From the NCBI RefSeq assembly GCF_000424005.1, contig NZ_AUJB01000012.1, forward strand, positions 124,001 through 188,000: a stretch of 64,000 bases of DNA. The letters are read 5' to 3'. This document shows positions 53,322-62,273 of the stretch, in pieces. Made by a program: the position numbers and the translations under genes. Below the pieces are notes generated by a model. It did not search any database. It was not told the DNA's origin and worked only from the letters and a program-made list of their open reading frames with translations. Every line of letters begins with the position of its first letter. Position 1 is the first letter of the stretch. Source of the stretch: Pseudobutyrivibrio ruminis CF1b. Its GTDB lineage: Bacteria; Bacillota; Clostridia; Lachnospirales; Lachnospiraceae.

Positions 53322-55178
53322 CTATAAAACTTCTAATATACGCTCTGTGATTGACTCGGCATCCATTCTAAGCTCCTTGAAAAGAAGTGTGACGCTGCCG
53401 TGCTGAACGAACTCATCAGGGATGGCAATCTTTAGTACCTTTCCCTTGTAATCAATGTCACTGAGATATGACTGCACCTGCTGACCAAAGCCGCCAGTGT
53501 AAACATTCTCTTCCATTGTGACAATCAAATCGTAACGGTCCTTGATAGCCTGAAGGTATTCCTTGTCAAATGGCTTTGCGAAACGGGCGTTGCAGATACC
53601 TGCATCGATTCCGTGAGACTGTAAAAGCTGCTCCACTTCCTCGGCCTTCTTCACCATTGAACCAAAGGCAAAAAGCATAACCTTTGAACCGTCCTTAATC
53701 TCCTCTGCTCTACCAAGCTGGATTGGAGCACGCTGCTCCTTCAGGCCGCAATAAGCCTCGCCCCTTGGATATCTGATGGCGATAGGGCCATCGTGATTAG
53801 AGACTGCAAACTTCATCATATCTGAAAGCTCCCATTTATTCTTTGGAGCCATCACTGTCATATTAGGCATTGCTGTAAGGAATGACACATCAAAAACACC
53901 CTGATGTGTGCTTCCGTCGGCACCAACAAGACCTGCTCTGTCGATTGCGAAAATCACGTGCAGATTCTGGAGACATACATCCTCAAGAATCTGGTCGTAT
54001 GCTCTCTGAAGGAATGATGAGTACACTGCAAATACAGGTGTCCTTCCGCCTAAAGCAAGACCAGCTGCAAATGTAACTGCATGCTCCTCAGCGATACCTA
54101 CATCAAAGAACCTCTCAGGGAACATATTTCTGAAACGCTTGAGACCTGCGCCCTCAGCCATAGCTGCTGTAATGGCAACTACCTCAGGATTTCTGTCTCC
54201 CATCTTACGCATAACGGTAGAGAAAACGTCTGTGTAACCAGGATTATTGCTTCTCTTAGGAAGACCTGTCTCAATCTCGAAAATATCTGTACCATGGAAA
54301 CGAGATGGATGACGCTCAGCTGGCTCGTAACCATTACCCTTCTTGGTGATGACATGTACCAGGACTGGTCCTTCTATACGAACTGCCATCTTGAAGGTAT
54401 CAAGCATAGCCTTAATATCATGTCCATCAACAGGTCCAAGGTACATAACGCCAAGGTCCTCGAAAACCATGTTAGGAACCATTAATGATTTGATGCCATT
54501 TTTGGTGCTGCGAATCTTGCGAATGATACGCTCACCATTTGGCCATGCTTCCAGTGACGAAAGCACGTCATTTTTAAGGCCTACATACTTAGAGCTGGTG
54601 CGAAGTCTCTCAAGATTGACAGACATACCACCTACGTTCTTTGAGATAGACATCTCATTATCATTAAGAATAATGAGCATGTTTGATTTCTTAAGGCGTG
54701 ATGCGTTGTTTAAAGCCTCGTATGCAAGGCCTCCTGTAAGGGCACCATCACCGATAACTGCTGCCACTTTGTAGTGCTGGTCGGCTAAGTCTCTGGCCAT
54801 ACAATAGCCAAGAGCAGCTGAAAGGGATGTGGAGCTGTGACCAGTATCAAAACTGTCGCAATCACTCTCATCTCTCTTTGGGAAACCGCTCATTCCACCA
54901 TACTGACGAAGATGCTCAAACTCATCTGCACGACCTGTAAGGATTTTGTGTGTATACGCCTGATGTCCAACATCCCAGATCAACTTGTCCTGAGGGAAAT
55001 CAAGAAGCAAATGCAAAGCGATAGTGAGCTCTACTGTACCCAGATTGGAAGCAAGATGGCCTCCAGTCTTTGAAAGATGCTCAATCAAAAATGTTCTGAT
55101 TTCCTGTGGCAGAGCCTGAAGCTCTTCCTCTGTTAAGTTTTTTACATCATTTGGCTGCTTTATTTTTTCAAGAACCAT
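53322..55178 (-). CDS. dxs: 1-deoxy-D-xylulose-5-phosphate synthase
   Basis: 618 residues. Thiamine-dependent first step of the MEP isoprenoid pathway. Catalytic and cofactor motifs include FDTGHSSTSLSAALG, GDGALTGGLAYEALNNA, and the C-terminal domains (GLVGADGSTHQGVFDVSFL). Weak Shine-Dalgarno (AGAGA); probably coupled to ispA, 5 nt upstream. Confidence 0.96.
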   Translation of the reverse strand: MVLEKIKQPNDVKNLTEEELQALPQEIRTFLIEHLSKTGGHLASNLGTVELTIALHLLLDFPQDKLIWDVGHQAYTHKILTGRADEFEHLRQYGGMSGFPKRDESDCDSFDTGHSSTSLSAALGYCMARDLADQHYKVAAVIGDGALTGGLAYEALNNASRLKKSNMLIILNDNEMSISKNVGGMSVNLERLRTSSKYVGLKNDVLSSLEAWPNGERIIRKIRSTKNGIKSLMVPNMVFEDLGVMYLGPVDGHDIKAMLDTFKMAVRIEGPVLVHVITKKGNGYEPAERHPSRFHGTDIFEIETGLPKRSNNPGYTDVFSTVMRKMGDRNPEVVAITAAMAEGAGLKRFRNMFPERFFDVGIAEEHAVTFAAGLALGGRTPVFAVYSSFLQRAYDQILEDVCLQNLHVIFAIDRAGLVGADGSTHQGVFDVSFLTAMPNMTVMAPKNKWELSDMMKFAVSNHDGPIAIRYPRGEAYCGLKEQRAPIQLGRAEEIKDGSKVMLFAFGSMVKKAEEVEQLLQSHGIDAGICNARFAKPFDKEYLQAIKDRYDLIVTMEENVYTGGFGQQVQSYLSDIDYKGKVLKIAIPDEFVQHGSVTLLFKELRMDAESITERILEVL

Positions 55179-55183
55179 ATATT

Positions 55184-56077
55184 TTATTTGTCTCTATAAA
55201 CTAAGTAGTTAAGAAGCTCATTTAAGAACTCGTTCTTCTCTGGAAGGCTGTTAAGCTCCTCAAGTGCTTCATCTGTGAGACGTTTTACCTCTTCTTTGGA
55301 TTTTTCAATACCTGCAAATGTAACAAATGTACATTTCTCATTTCTCTCATCTGAGCCGATTGGCTTTCCGAGAGTGGCCTCATCGCCTTCGATATCAAGG
55401 ATGTCATCCTGAATCTGGAAAGCAAGACCAATTTTCTTGGCTACGTTCTCAACAGTCTCTACCTGTTCTTCCGTAGCGCCAGCAAGCACCGCTCCTATCA
55501 TCATGGAAGCTTCGATAAGTGCTCCTGTCTTAAGCTCGTATATGAAATCCAGCTTTTCTTTTGTCATTTCAAGCTGCTTTTTTTCTGATTCTACGTCGAC
55601 CACCTGACCACCAATCATACCGAATACTCCGGCTTTTCTAGCAAGAAGCCTCATGGCCTCTGTCACTCTGACGGTGTCAACATCTGCATCGTAGGCATTT
55701 AAAGCGGTCTCGAATGCGTAGTTTAAAAGTGCATCTCCTGCAAGTACACCCATGGCCTCACCGTAAACTGCGTGAGTGGTAGGCTTGCCGCGGCGAAGCA
55801 TATCATTATCCATGGCTGGCAAATCATCATGAACAAGAGAATATGTGTGGATGAGTTCGATAGCTGCCATAAATGGCTCAATCACATCTCCTTCTCCACC
55901 AAATAACTGGAAAGTCTCGTTCATAAGAATTGGGCGGAGTCTCTTACCTCCAGCCGTGACGCTGTACTGCATCGCATCAAAAATGGAGCTCTGCATTCCT
56001 TCAACGTCTGGTAAGAATCTGATAACTACATCCTCTGCTGATTCCGCTCTAAGGTTAAGTTCGTTTTTAATATCCAT
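55184..56077 (-). CDS. ispA: Polyprenyl (farnesyl) diphosphate synthase
   Basis: 297 residues. Prenyltransferase with both Asp-rich motifs: DDLPAMDNDMLRRG (FARM) and FQIQDDILDIEGD (SARM). Makes geranyl/farnesyl diphosphate. The frame opens at TTG 56095, but AGAGGA fits the ATG at 56077, one base after the xseB stop. Exact chain length not determined from sequence. Confidence 0.93.
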   Translation of the reverse strand: MDIKNELNLRAESAEDVVIRFLPDVEGMQSSIFDAMQYSVTAGGKRLRPILMNETFQLFGGEGDVIEPFMAAIELIHTYSLVHDDLPAMDNDMLRRGKPTTHAVYGEAMGVLAGDALLNYAFETALNAYDADVDTVRVTEAMRLLARKAGVFGMIGGQVVDVESEKKQLEMTKEKLDFIYELKTGALIEASMMIGAVLAGATEEQVETVENVAKKIGLAFQIQDDILDIEGDEATLGKPIGSDERNEKCTFVTFAGIEKSKEEVKRLTDEALEELNSLPEKNEFLNELLNYLVYRDK

Positions 56078-56078
56078 G

Positions 56079-56312
56079 CTAGTCTTCCTCTTCAAAAACC
56101 TCTAAACCGCCATCTTTACTGATAGCCATAACAGCTTTTTTTGTCTGTTCGATTTTGGCATTGGCATGCTGTAGTTCTTCCATGCCGGCCTTATATAGCG
56201 CAAAGGAATCATCCAAAGATATGTCTGCCGACTCCATCTTCGAAATGATTTCCTCTAATGCTTCAAAGCTCTGTTCAATTGTAGTTTCCTGATTATCCTT
56301 TTTCTGAGCCAT
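56079..56312 (-). CDS. xseB: Exodeoxyribonuclease VII small subunit
   Basis: 77 residues, the usual size. Family pattern SFEALEEIISKMESADISLDDSFALYKAGMEE-type helix. It binds XseA to form exonuclease VII. The open frame begins earlier (56381), but ACAGGAG fits the ATG at 56312 (MAQKKDNQ). It overlaps xseA by 20 nt. Confidence 0.92.
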   Translation of the reverse strand: MAQKKDNQETTIEQSFEALEEIISKMESADISLDDSFALYKAGMEELQHANAKIEQTKKAVMAISKDGGLEVFEEED

Positions 56313-57513
56313 ATAATCTCCTGTCTGTAACCTGACCGGTAAGTTCACCATCCTTGATTCTGATATTGATGCTGTCTCCAACAGAAATCTGTTCTATGGA
56401 ATCCACTCTGTTTCCAGTCTGGTCGGTAATATATCCGAAACCTGCCGCCAGCTTTTTCGCTGGTGAAAGTCCATCCAGACGACCTGATAAAGCAACAAGT
56501 CTGTTCTCGTATCTGTCCAGCTTTACCTGAATCAGATTCTGAAGTCTGATGGAAATATTTGAAAGCCTCTCTTCGTTGGCTTTGATTTTATTTTCTGGGC
56601 GCAACAGCTGCAGTCTCTGTCTGTAGCCATTAAGGCGCTCCTGATAGGCCTGAAGTCTGAAATCAAGATTGCGCTCCAGCTTGTCTGAATATCTGGTAAT
56701 CTGGTTTGCAAAATCCTGATATACAAAGTTTGCAAGCTCTGCCGCCTGTGAAGGTGTGGCAGCACGTCTGTCTGCAACAAAATCCGCAATGGTAACATCT
56801 GTCTCGTGACCTACTGCGGAAATAATAGGGGTGTTTGCCCTGAAAATCGCTCTGGCAACTTCCTCTTCGTTGAAGGCCCATAAATCCTCGATGGAACCAC
56901 CGCCTCGGCCGACGATGATGACATCCAACCCCATCTCATCCAGGCACTGAATACCTGATATAATGGATGGTGCTGCTCCCTCCCCCTGAACCTGTGCAGG
57001 ATAAAGGATAATCTGAACAAATGGATTACGAGTCTTAGATACGCGGATGATATCGTGAACTGCCGCGCCGGTAGGAGCTGTAACTACTCCGATGCGCATG
57101 GCGTGTGTAGACAGCGGCTTTTTATACATAGAATCGAACATGCCACTCTCGGCCAGCTCTTCCTTGAGAGCCTCGAATCGCTGATATAAATCACCAACAC
57201 CCTGCAGTTCTATTTCATTTGCATATACCTGGTAAGTCCCGTAGGGCTTATAGACACCTACGTAACCTGTAACCACAACCTGGTCGCCGTCCTTCATTTG
57301 GAACTTAAGACCGCGAGCACGCTTCCCTGCAAACATAACACAGGAAATAGCTGCCCCTTCATCCTTCAGCGTGAAATAAATGTGGCCAGTGTGATTGTAC
57401 TTGCAATTGCTGACCTCACCTGAAAGAGAAAGATTTCCAAGCATAAAATCGTCGGAAAACATCCGCTCGATATATGTATTTACCTGGGAAACACTATATA
57501 CATTTTTATTCAT
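56293..57513 (-). CDS. xseA: Exodeoxyribonuclease VII large subunit
   Basis: 406 residues. An N-terminal OB-fold (about 5-100), then the catalytic domain with VTAPTGAAVHDII, VGRGGGSIEDLWAFN and SAVGHETDVTIADFVADRRAATPS, and a coiled-coil tail. Degrades single-stranded DNA. Starts 3 nt from the nusB stop with weak Shine-Dalgarno, likely coupled. Confidence 0.95.
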   Translation of the reverse strand: MNKNVYSVSQVNTYIERMFSDDFMLGNLSLSGEVSNCKYNHTGHIYFTLKDEGAAISCVMFAGKRARGLKFQMKDGDQVVVTGYVGVYKPYGTYQVYANEIELQGVGDLYQRFEALKEELAESGMFDSMYKKPLSTHAMRIGVVTAPTGAAVHDIIRVSKTRNPFVQIILYPAQVQGEGAAPSIISGIQCLDEMGLDVIIVGRGGGSIEDLWAFNEEEVARAIFRANTPIISAVGHETDVTIADFVADRRAATPSQAAELANFVYQDFANQITRYSDKLERNLDFRLQAYQERLNGYRQRLQLLRPENKIKANEERLSNISIRLQNLIQVKLDRYENRLVALSGRLDGLSPAKKLAAGFGYITDQTGNRVDSIEQISVGDSINIRIKDGELTGQVTDRRLYGSEKG

Positions 57514-57516
57514 GTC

Positions 57517-57939
57517 TTATACTAATTTAGCTAATGCTCCGTTTACGAAACCTGCTGAGCTGTCTGTACCGAATTCGTCTGCCAAAGAAACAGCCTCATT
57601 GATAGCTACACCAACTGGCAAGCTCTCGTACTTAATCTCGTATAAAGCGAGACGAATAAGTGTAAGATCAACCTTAGCCATACGTGTAGTCTTCCAACCG
57701 TCTACTGACTTATTAATAAGCTCATCAATCTCTGGAATCTTTGAAATAATATCCTCAGACTTAGTCTTGATATATTCCTCGTCCTCAGGTGTCTTATTGT
57801 TCTTAGCCAAGTCCTCTGTCTCGGCATTGTTACGACCCTGAAGGAAAGTATTTATAACGCTCTCCATGTCATCAGTGTCATGAAACTCGTTCATGAAAAC
57901 TGCCTTGAATACTTCTTTTCTGACTTCATGTCTATTCAT
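57517..57939 (-). CDS. nusB: Transcription antitermination factor NusB
   Basis: 140 residues. Helical NusB fold; conserved C-terminal region LIRLALYEIKYESLPVGVAINEAVSLADEFG. Helps antitermination of rRNA transcription. AGGAG precedes the ATG. First gene of the nusB-xseA-...-recN run. Confidence 0.95.
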   Translation of the reverse strand: MNRHEVRKEVFKAVFMNEFHDTDDMESVINTFLQGRNNAETEDLAKNNKTPEDEEYIKTKSEDIISKIPEIDELINKSVDGWKTTRMAKVDLTLIRLALYEIKYESLPVGVAINEAVSLADEFGTDSSAGFVNGALAKLV

Positions 57940-57981
57940 AAAATAATACTCCTAAAAAATGTTGATATTTAGAATAATATA

Positions 57982-58008
57982 GGGATGCTACCATAATGAT
58001 AGCACCCC
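57982..58008 (-). terminator. Hairpin between the Asp23 gene and nusB
   Basis: GGGATGCTA / CCATAATGA / TAGCACCCC, one mismatch. The following T-run is weak (CTATATTATTC), so it may be a partial terminator of the Asp23 transcript. Confidence 0.55.
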
Positions 58009-58051
58009 ATAATTATACATTAATATGCATAAAAAATAAATAACTGCAGGA

Positions 58052-58429
58052 TTAGTTGTTAGAAGAAACACTAACTGTTGCAATACGGATATCTACTGCT
58101 GTAACAACAAGACCTGTCATAGTCTCAACAGCCTGCTTAACCTTCTCCTGAACCATTCCTGAAACCTTTGGAATCTCATAGCCATATTTCATATTGATAG
58201 CCATGCGAACAATAATCTTTCCAGGATCAGCATCAACAACTCTCACTGCCTTTGCAAGCTTTCCCTGGCCAGCCTTTGAGATATTTTCAGCTGTAAGATT
58301 ACCAGCTAATGACTGAACGCCCTCTACCTCAACTGCACCAAGACCAGCGATGATGCCAATTACCTCTTCTGAGATGTTTACTCCGCCATCGCCATTAACA
58401 TTTATTACAAAATTCTTATTTTCTGCCAT
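58052..58429 (-). CDS. Asp23/Gls24 family envelope-stress protein
   Basis: 125 residues. Asp23 fold: GGVNISEEVIGIIAGLGAVEVEGVQSLAG near the N-terminus and IIVRMAINMKYGYEIPKVSGMVQ in the middle. Members are cell-envelope-associated proteins of Firmicutes, of unclear exact function. AGGAGG precedes the ATG. A near-consensus promoter precedes it. The upstream neighbour, surE, is 200 nt away. Confidence 0.88.
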   Translation of the reverse strand: MAENKNFVINVNGDGGVNISEEVIGIIAGLGAVEVEGVQSLAGNLTAENISKAGQGKLAKAVRVVDADPGKIIVRMAINMKYGYEIPKVSGMVQEKVKQAVETMTGLVVTAVDIRIATVSVSSNN

Positions 58430-58456
58430 GTCTGCCTCCTAAATACTTATAGAAAA

Positions 58457-58507
58457 ACTAGAATAATTATAGCAAACTAGGGGTAATTGGTAAACCTGTT
58501 TTCAAAT
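58457..58507 (-). promoter_or_regulatory. Promoter of the Asp23 gene
   Basis: On the minus strand TTTACC, a 17-nt spacer, then TATAAT in TTTGCTATAATTATTC (extended -10 with TGC). The core and the next 10 nt match the promoter before the response regulator at about 3865-3890. Confidence 0.65.
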
Positions 58508-58521
58508 TCATTTTATTTCTA

Positions 58522-58605
58522 GGGGCAAACTGCTGGCCGCGCTGGATAATAATCTCCGTCCTTGCCCTGTCAGCTGGCCATGGCTCCATTGCTAAATTTT
58601 AGCAA
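58522..58605. other. GC-rich structured intergenic segment
   Basis: GGGCAA (58523-58528) pairs with TTGCCC (58562-58567), CTGGCC occurs twice, GCCATGGC is palindromic, and TTGCTAA-ATT-TTAGCAA (58589-58605) forms a 7-bp stem. Its base composition differs from its AT-rich flanks. It may be a small structured RNA, a regulatory leader or a decayed repeat; identity unknown. Confidence 0.35.
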
Positions 58606-58632
58606 AGATGTGTGGCTTAATTATGAATATTT

Positions 58633-59349
58633 CTAGAATCCAATATTGTTCACAACTCCGACAGATACGTAGTTGTTAAGAACTGCGTGATAATCAGAAT
58701 CCTCTTCTGCCTCAGGAGTGTACACTCCCTCCACCATGTATCTGACTCCGCCGTCATCCAGCTCCTCTACTACATTGTAATGATCCTTGTAAAACATACC
58801 CTGTGAAACAGTTCTGTTGTAAAGGATTCCCTTGCAGTCGGGAAGTGGACAGTCTGGGAAATTGACATTGTGAATATGACCAGGCTTTAATGGCTGGTCT
58901 AAAAGTCTTTTTAAAATATCACGGATGTATTTGTCGGTGACATCCTGGAAATGACAGCCCTCGGAAAAAGCGATGGCGTGATATCCCTGGAAAGTAGCCT
59001 CGAAAGCCGCACCTGCTGTGGCTGAATACTGGATATCCGATGCCACATTGAGACCAAAGTTAATGCCTGAGAGAACCACATCAGGCTTTTCAGGCATCAC
59101 ATTAAGACCTCCTACCCTGACACAGTCCCCTGGTGTGCCGCTGCATGAATATGCATGAACACCGTCGATAGGAAAATCTTCACATGGATATATATCAATA
59201 GCACTGTGTAGGCTGATGCTGTGGCTGGCAGCACTGCGCTGACTTTCTGGAGCCACAACCCAGACCTCCCCAAATTCTCTGGCTACTCTGGCAAGTCTTA
59301 TGATGCCAGATGCCTCAATGCCATCATCATTAGTAATTAAGATTCGCAT
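58633..59349 (-). CDS. surE: 5'-nucleotidase SurE
   Basis: 238 residues. Metal-dependent nucleotidase: MRILITNDDGIEASGI (metal-binding Asp pair), AAVSHSI-type region AASHSISL, and SGINFGLNVASDI. Removes phosphate from nucleoside monophosphates and helps in stress survival. GGGAG precedes the ATG. It follows the SDR gene by 12 nt. Confidence 0.93.
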   Translation of the reverse strand: MRILITNDDGIEASGIIRLARVAREFGEVWVVAPESQRSAASHSISLHSAIDIYPCEDFPIDGVHAYSCSGTPGDCVRVGGLNVMPEKPDVVLSGINFGLNVASDIQYSATAGAAFEATFQGYHAIAFSEGCHFQDVTDKYIRDILKRLLDQPLKPGHIHNVNFPDCPLPDCKGILYNRTVSQGMFYKDHYNVVEELDDGGVRYMVEGVYTPEAEEDSDYHAVLNNYVSVGVVNNIGF

Positions 59350-59361
59350 AAATATCTCCCT

Positions 59362-60120
59362 TTAACCCAGCTTTTTCTTCTGCTGGCGACCTGTCATCTT
59401 CACAAGGATTGGGTATGGAACCAGATGTGAAAATGTACAGGCAAGCTTCATTCTGATAGATGGAACAATAATCAGTTTCTTCTTGTCCATTCCCTTTAAG
59501 GCTTCCTTCACGCACTGCTGTGGAGTGATTCCCTTTAGTGAGAAAACCACATCTGCGTTCTCGTTGAATTCTGTATCTACTGGGCCTGGACAAAGGGCAC
59601 TGATCCTTACTGGGCTTCCCATTTCCTTAAGCTCCACTGCCACTGCTCTTGTAAGGCTGACCACGTAAGCTTTTGATGCATAATAGCCTGCCATGTAAGG
59701 ACCACCTGGAAGAAGACCTGCCGATGATGCCACATTTAAAATATGTCCTGAGCCTGCCTCCTCCATATTTTGAAGGATTCCTTTGAACAGGATGTGCATA
59801 GCCACATCGTTGACCTTGAGCATCTGAAGCTCTTTTTTGATATCTGTCTGGGTAAATGCTCCTGCCAAGCCAAGGCCAGCATTGTTTATAAAGACATCGA
59901 TATTTTCATCCTGAAGCTTTTCCAAAAGATTGAAGCATTCCTTCTTTTTGCTAAGATCCACCGGAATAATTTCCACTGGAACAGAAAGCTGTTCCTTCAG
60001 CTCTTCAAGGCGCTCCACTCTTCGTCCTGTGACGATGAGCCTATAGCCTCTGTTTGCCAGCTGAATGGCAAACTCCTTGCCGATACCAGATGTTGCTCCC
60101 GTAATCAGTGCAGTTTTCAT
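59362..60120 (-). CDS. Short-chain dehydrogenase/reductase
   Basis: 252 residues. Cofactor motif TGATSGIGKEFA near residue 7, NNAGLG near 80, catalytic Ser in NVASSAG and YxxxK in YYASKAYV. Resembles DltE/YqjQ-like SDRs, with a basic C-terminus (GRQQKKKLG). Substrate unknown. ATGA overlap with the HD gene upstream. Confidence 0.9.
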   Translation of the reverse strand: MKTALITGATSGIGKEFAIQLANRGYRLIVTGRRVERLEELKEQLSVPVEIIPVDLSKKKECFNLLEKLQDENIDVFINNAGLGLAGAFTQTDIKKELQMLKVNDVAMHILFKGILQNMEEAGSGHILNVASSAGLLPGGPYMAGYYASKAYVVSLTRAVAVELKEMGSPVRISALCPGPVDTEFNENADVVFSLKGITPQQCVKEALKGMDKKKLIIVPSIRMKLACTFSHLVPYPILVKMTGRQQKKKLG

Positions 60121-60704
60121 TCTTTGATATTCCCCTTTTCTATATTGCTTTGAATAATATCGTTAACAACTTCAAAAAGCTTTTCAGAACCAAGCTTTGT
60201 CTTGTCCTGACGTCCGTGAACCTGCGCTGATGTGACTCCGTGCTGACGCCAGTCCTCTCCGCCATTGCTGTTATTGAGCATCAGCGGCTGTAAGTTATCC
60301 ATTGCGTGAGCAAACTTTGACTCTGGAGTCTCGTAAGCTTCGAATTCATCAAAAAGAGCTATCAATTCTGCCTTCTGGTCTTCTGGAAGAAGGGAGTAAA
60401 TCTTTTCTTTTGCGGCATCCTCTCTGGCCTTCTGAGTCTGAAGATTTACCTCGTCGTAGGCGTAGGTATCCCCGGCCTCTATCTCCACGATATCGTGAAT
60501 GAGACACATGAGCATTACCCTTGAGATGTCCACCTCTTCATTGGCATATTCCCTTAAAATATATGCCATGATAGCCATATGCCATGCGTGTTCCGCATCA
60601 TTTTCATTACGGCCATGACCTGAAAGATGGGTCTGCCTGAAGATATTTTTCTCCTTGTCGATTTCTAGTGCAAAATCAAGTTGTTTCTTAAGTCTTTCGT
60701 CCAT
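60117..60704 (-). CDS. HD-domain hydrolase (YfbR/HDDC2-like)
   Basis: 195 residues. HD metal motif in AEHAWHMAIMAYIL, LMCLIHDIVEIEAGD and a C-terminal KFAHAMDNLQPL, as in 5'-deoxynucleotidases of this group. Likely a nucleotide phosphohydrolase. Two possible ATG codons (60710, 60704); the second suits the AGCAGGG spacing better. First gene of HD-SDR-surE. Confidence 0.82.
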   Translation of the reverse strand: MDERLKKQLDFALEIDKEKNIFRQTHLSGHGRNENDAEHAWHMAIMAYILREYANEEVDISRVMLMCLIHDIVEIEAGDTYAYDEVNLQTQKAREDAAKEKIYSLLPEDQKAELIALFDEFEAYETPESKFAHAMDNLQPLMLNNSNGGEDWRQHGVTSAQVHGRQDKTKLGSEKLFEVVNDIIQSNIEKGNIKE

Positions 60705-60725
60705 GGTCATGTCCCTGCTGTAATT

Positions 60726-61277
60726 TTATTCTTCCTCATCTACTCTGAAGAAATTGTTATATTCTATCTGGGCTTCGGCCAATTCACCTCTGCCGAATGC
60801 ACAAAGCTTTACATCAATTGAATAATCTGGGAAATCTTTGTTGAATTTATCATATGCCCTGCAACACTGCTTGGCAGATTCCGCTGCTGGATGTGCTAAA
60901 TTCCCCCCGAAGATTCCTGAACTGATAAGTGGAAATGAAATGCTGTGATACTCATTTTCCTTAAGTGTAATCAATGAATTGTAGTAGGCATTAAATAACT
61001 CCTGATATGCCTTAGGTGTAACGGAAAAGTTTGGTCCTACGGCATGAATTATAGCCTTTGCATTTGTAAGTCTGAATGATGGTGTGATTACTGCGTCGCC
61101 ATCATTAAGTGGAGTGTCGATCTTATCGCAGGCATCCATCAGTTCATTCATTCCTGCCTTTGAAAAAATAACTCCGCAAATTCCTCCCCCGGCCCACAGG
61201 CCCTTGTTTGCTGCATTAACTACTGCATCCACCTCCTGTTCTGCACAGGATCCGTGGATTAATTCGATATTGCTCAT
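60726..61277 (-). CDS. Macrodomain protein (O-acetyl-ADP-ribose deacetylase type)
   Basis: 183 residues. ADP-ribose-binding macrodomain: VDAVVNAANKGLWAGGGICGVIF and FPLISSGIFGGNLAHPA. Likely removes ADP-ribose-linked acetyl or related groups. GGGGG precedes the ATG. It lies just upstream of the HD gene, 21 nt apart, so likely cotranscribed. Confidence 0.9.
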   Translation of the reverse strand: MSNIELIHGSCAEQEVDAVVNAANKGLWAGGGICGVIFSKAGMNELMDACDKIDTPLNDGDAVITPSFRLTNAKAIIHAVGPNFSVTPKAYQELFNAYYNSLITLKENEYHSISFPLISSGIFGGNLAHPAAESAKQCCRAYDKFNKDFPDYSIDVKLCAFGRGELAEAQIEYNNFFRVDEEE

Positions 61278-61377
61278 TGTATTCCCCCATAAAACTAAAA
61301 ATATTTCTTAATACTGTACTATATTACCATAACTTTATCGTTTGAGTTACCCTCTATACCACAATATGTTAAAAAAA

Positions 61378-61404
61378 TGACACCTTATCAAAGATAAAGT
61401 GCCA
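61378..61404 (-). terminator. Terminator after the PAP2 gene
   Basis: TGACACCTTATC / AAA / GATAAAGTGCCA stem (two mismatches), then TTTTTTT on the minus strand. Confidence 0.82.
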
Positions 61405-61414
61405 TTAAATATTC

Positions 61415-62251
61415 TTAAGCCTTATAAGTCTTCTCCACGTACCAGTTTGTCAGAGATATTGTAAACAGTGTCAGGAAACATCCTGCCCACACATCAGTAG
61501 CATAATGCACTCCTAAAAGCATACGGGATATCATGGTGGATAGCGTAATAAATATTGCCACCGCCCACAGCGCTATATCCCATTTTGGAGTCCTTAGCTT
61601 TGGCAAAAATTTCTTTAAAAATACCAGCATAAAACTAAGTGCAGACTGGGCTGCATGGCCCGATGGAAATGAGGAATCATGCGCTATTGGATAATGAACA
61701 AACCAATAGGTAAACTGTGTGTCCGGATCTGTAAGTGTAATAAAACGTGGTCTGTTAAAGCCGTACTTTATAATGGTCTGCCCCAGCACTGCTACCAGGG
61801 TAGCCACAAGGCCTACCATCATAACCTTTCTAAGCTCTACTACCTGGGCATAGCTGCAAATAAATCTGTTTGCCCACATAGAAAAACGAATGAATAATAG
61901 ATCACATAAAAATATAACTCCCAGCCAGCGACTATTTAGCATTCCTACAGAAAGCAGATTAAACCCTACAAATACAATCAAAGCCAGCCAACCTAAAATA
62001 ATAGAAAGTATTCTTTTACGGGCAACTCTGAGGGTAAGGAAATTGCTGATTGCAAAAAATATTCCTGCCATCGGAGTAGTAATCAGACCAATTATTTCAA
62101 AAAATCGACCATAGGCACTGTCGATAGAATAAACTTCCTTAGCAATGGGCAGGTCATAAAAAGTAAATATCAGCATTCCTACTGCAAAAACAATAATCCA
62201 TAATGCAGAATTCCATACCACCGCTTTGATACCTGATTTTTGTTCACCCAT
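61415..62251 (-). CDS. PAP2-family membrane phosphatase
   Basis: 278 residues with about six membrane segments. All three PAP2 motifs are present: KYGFNRPR, PSGHAAQSA, and SRMLLGVHYATDVWAG. It probably dephosphorylates a lipid phosphate or undecaprenyl diphosphate. GAGGGG precedes the ATG. Its own terminator follows; 22 nt separate it from the AlkZ-related gene. Confidence 0.92.
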   Translation of the reverse strand: MGEQKSGIKAVVWNSALWIIVFAVGMLIFTFYDLPIAKEVYSIDSAYGRFFEIIGLITTPMAGIFFAISNFLTLRVARKRILSIILGWLALIVFVGFNLLSVGMLNSRWLGVIFLCDLLFIRFSMWANRFICSYAQVVELRKVMMVGLVATLVAVLGQTIIKYGFNRPRFITLTDPDTQFTYWFVHYPIAHDSSFPSGHAAQSALSFMLVFLKKFLPKLRTPKWDIALWAVAIFITLSTMISRMLLGVHYATDVWAGCFLTLFTISLTNWYVEKTYKA

Positions 62252-62273
62252 AAAAGCCCCTCATAAAAATTAA

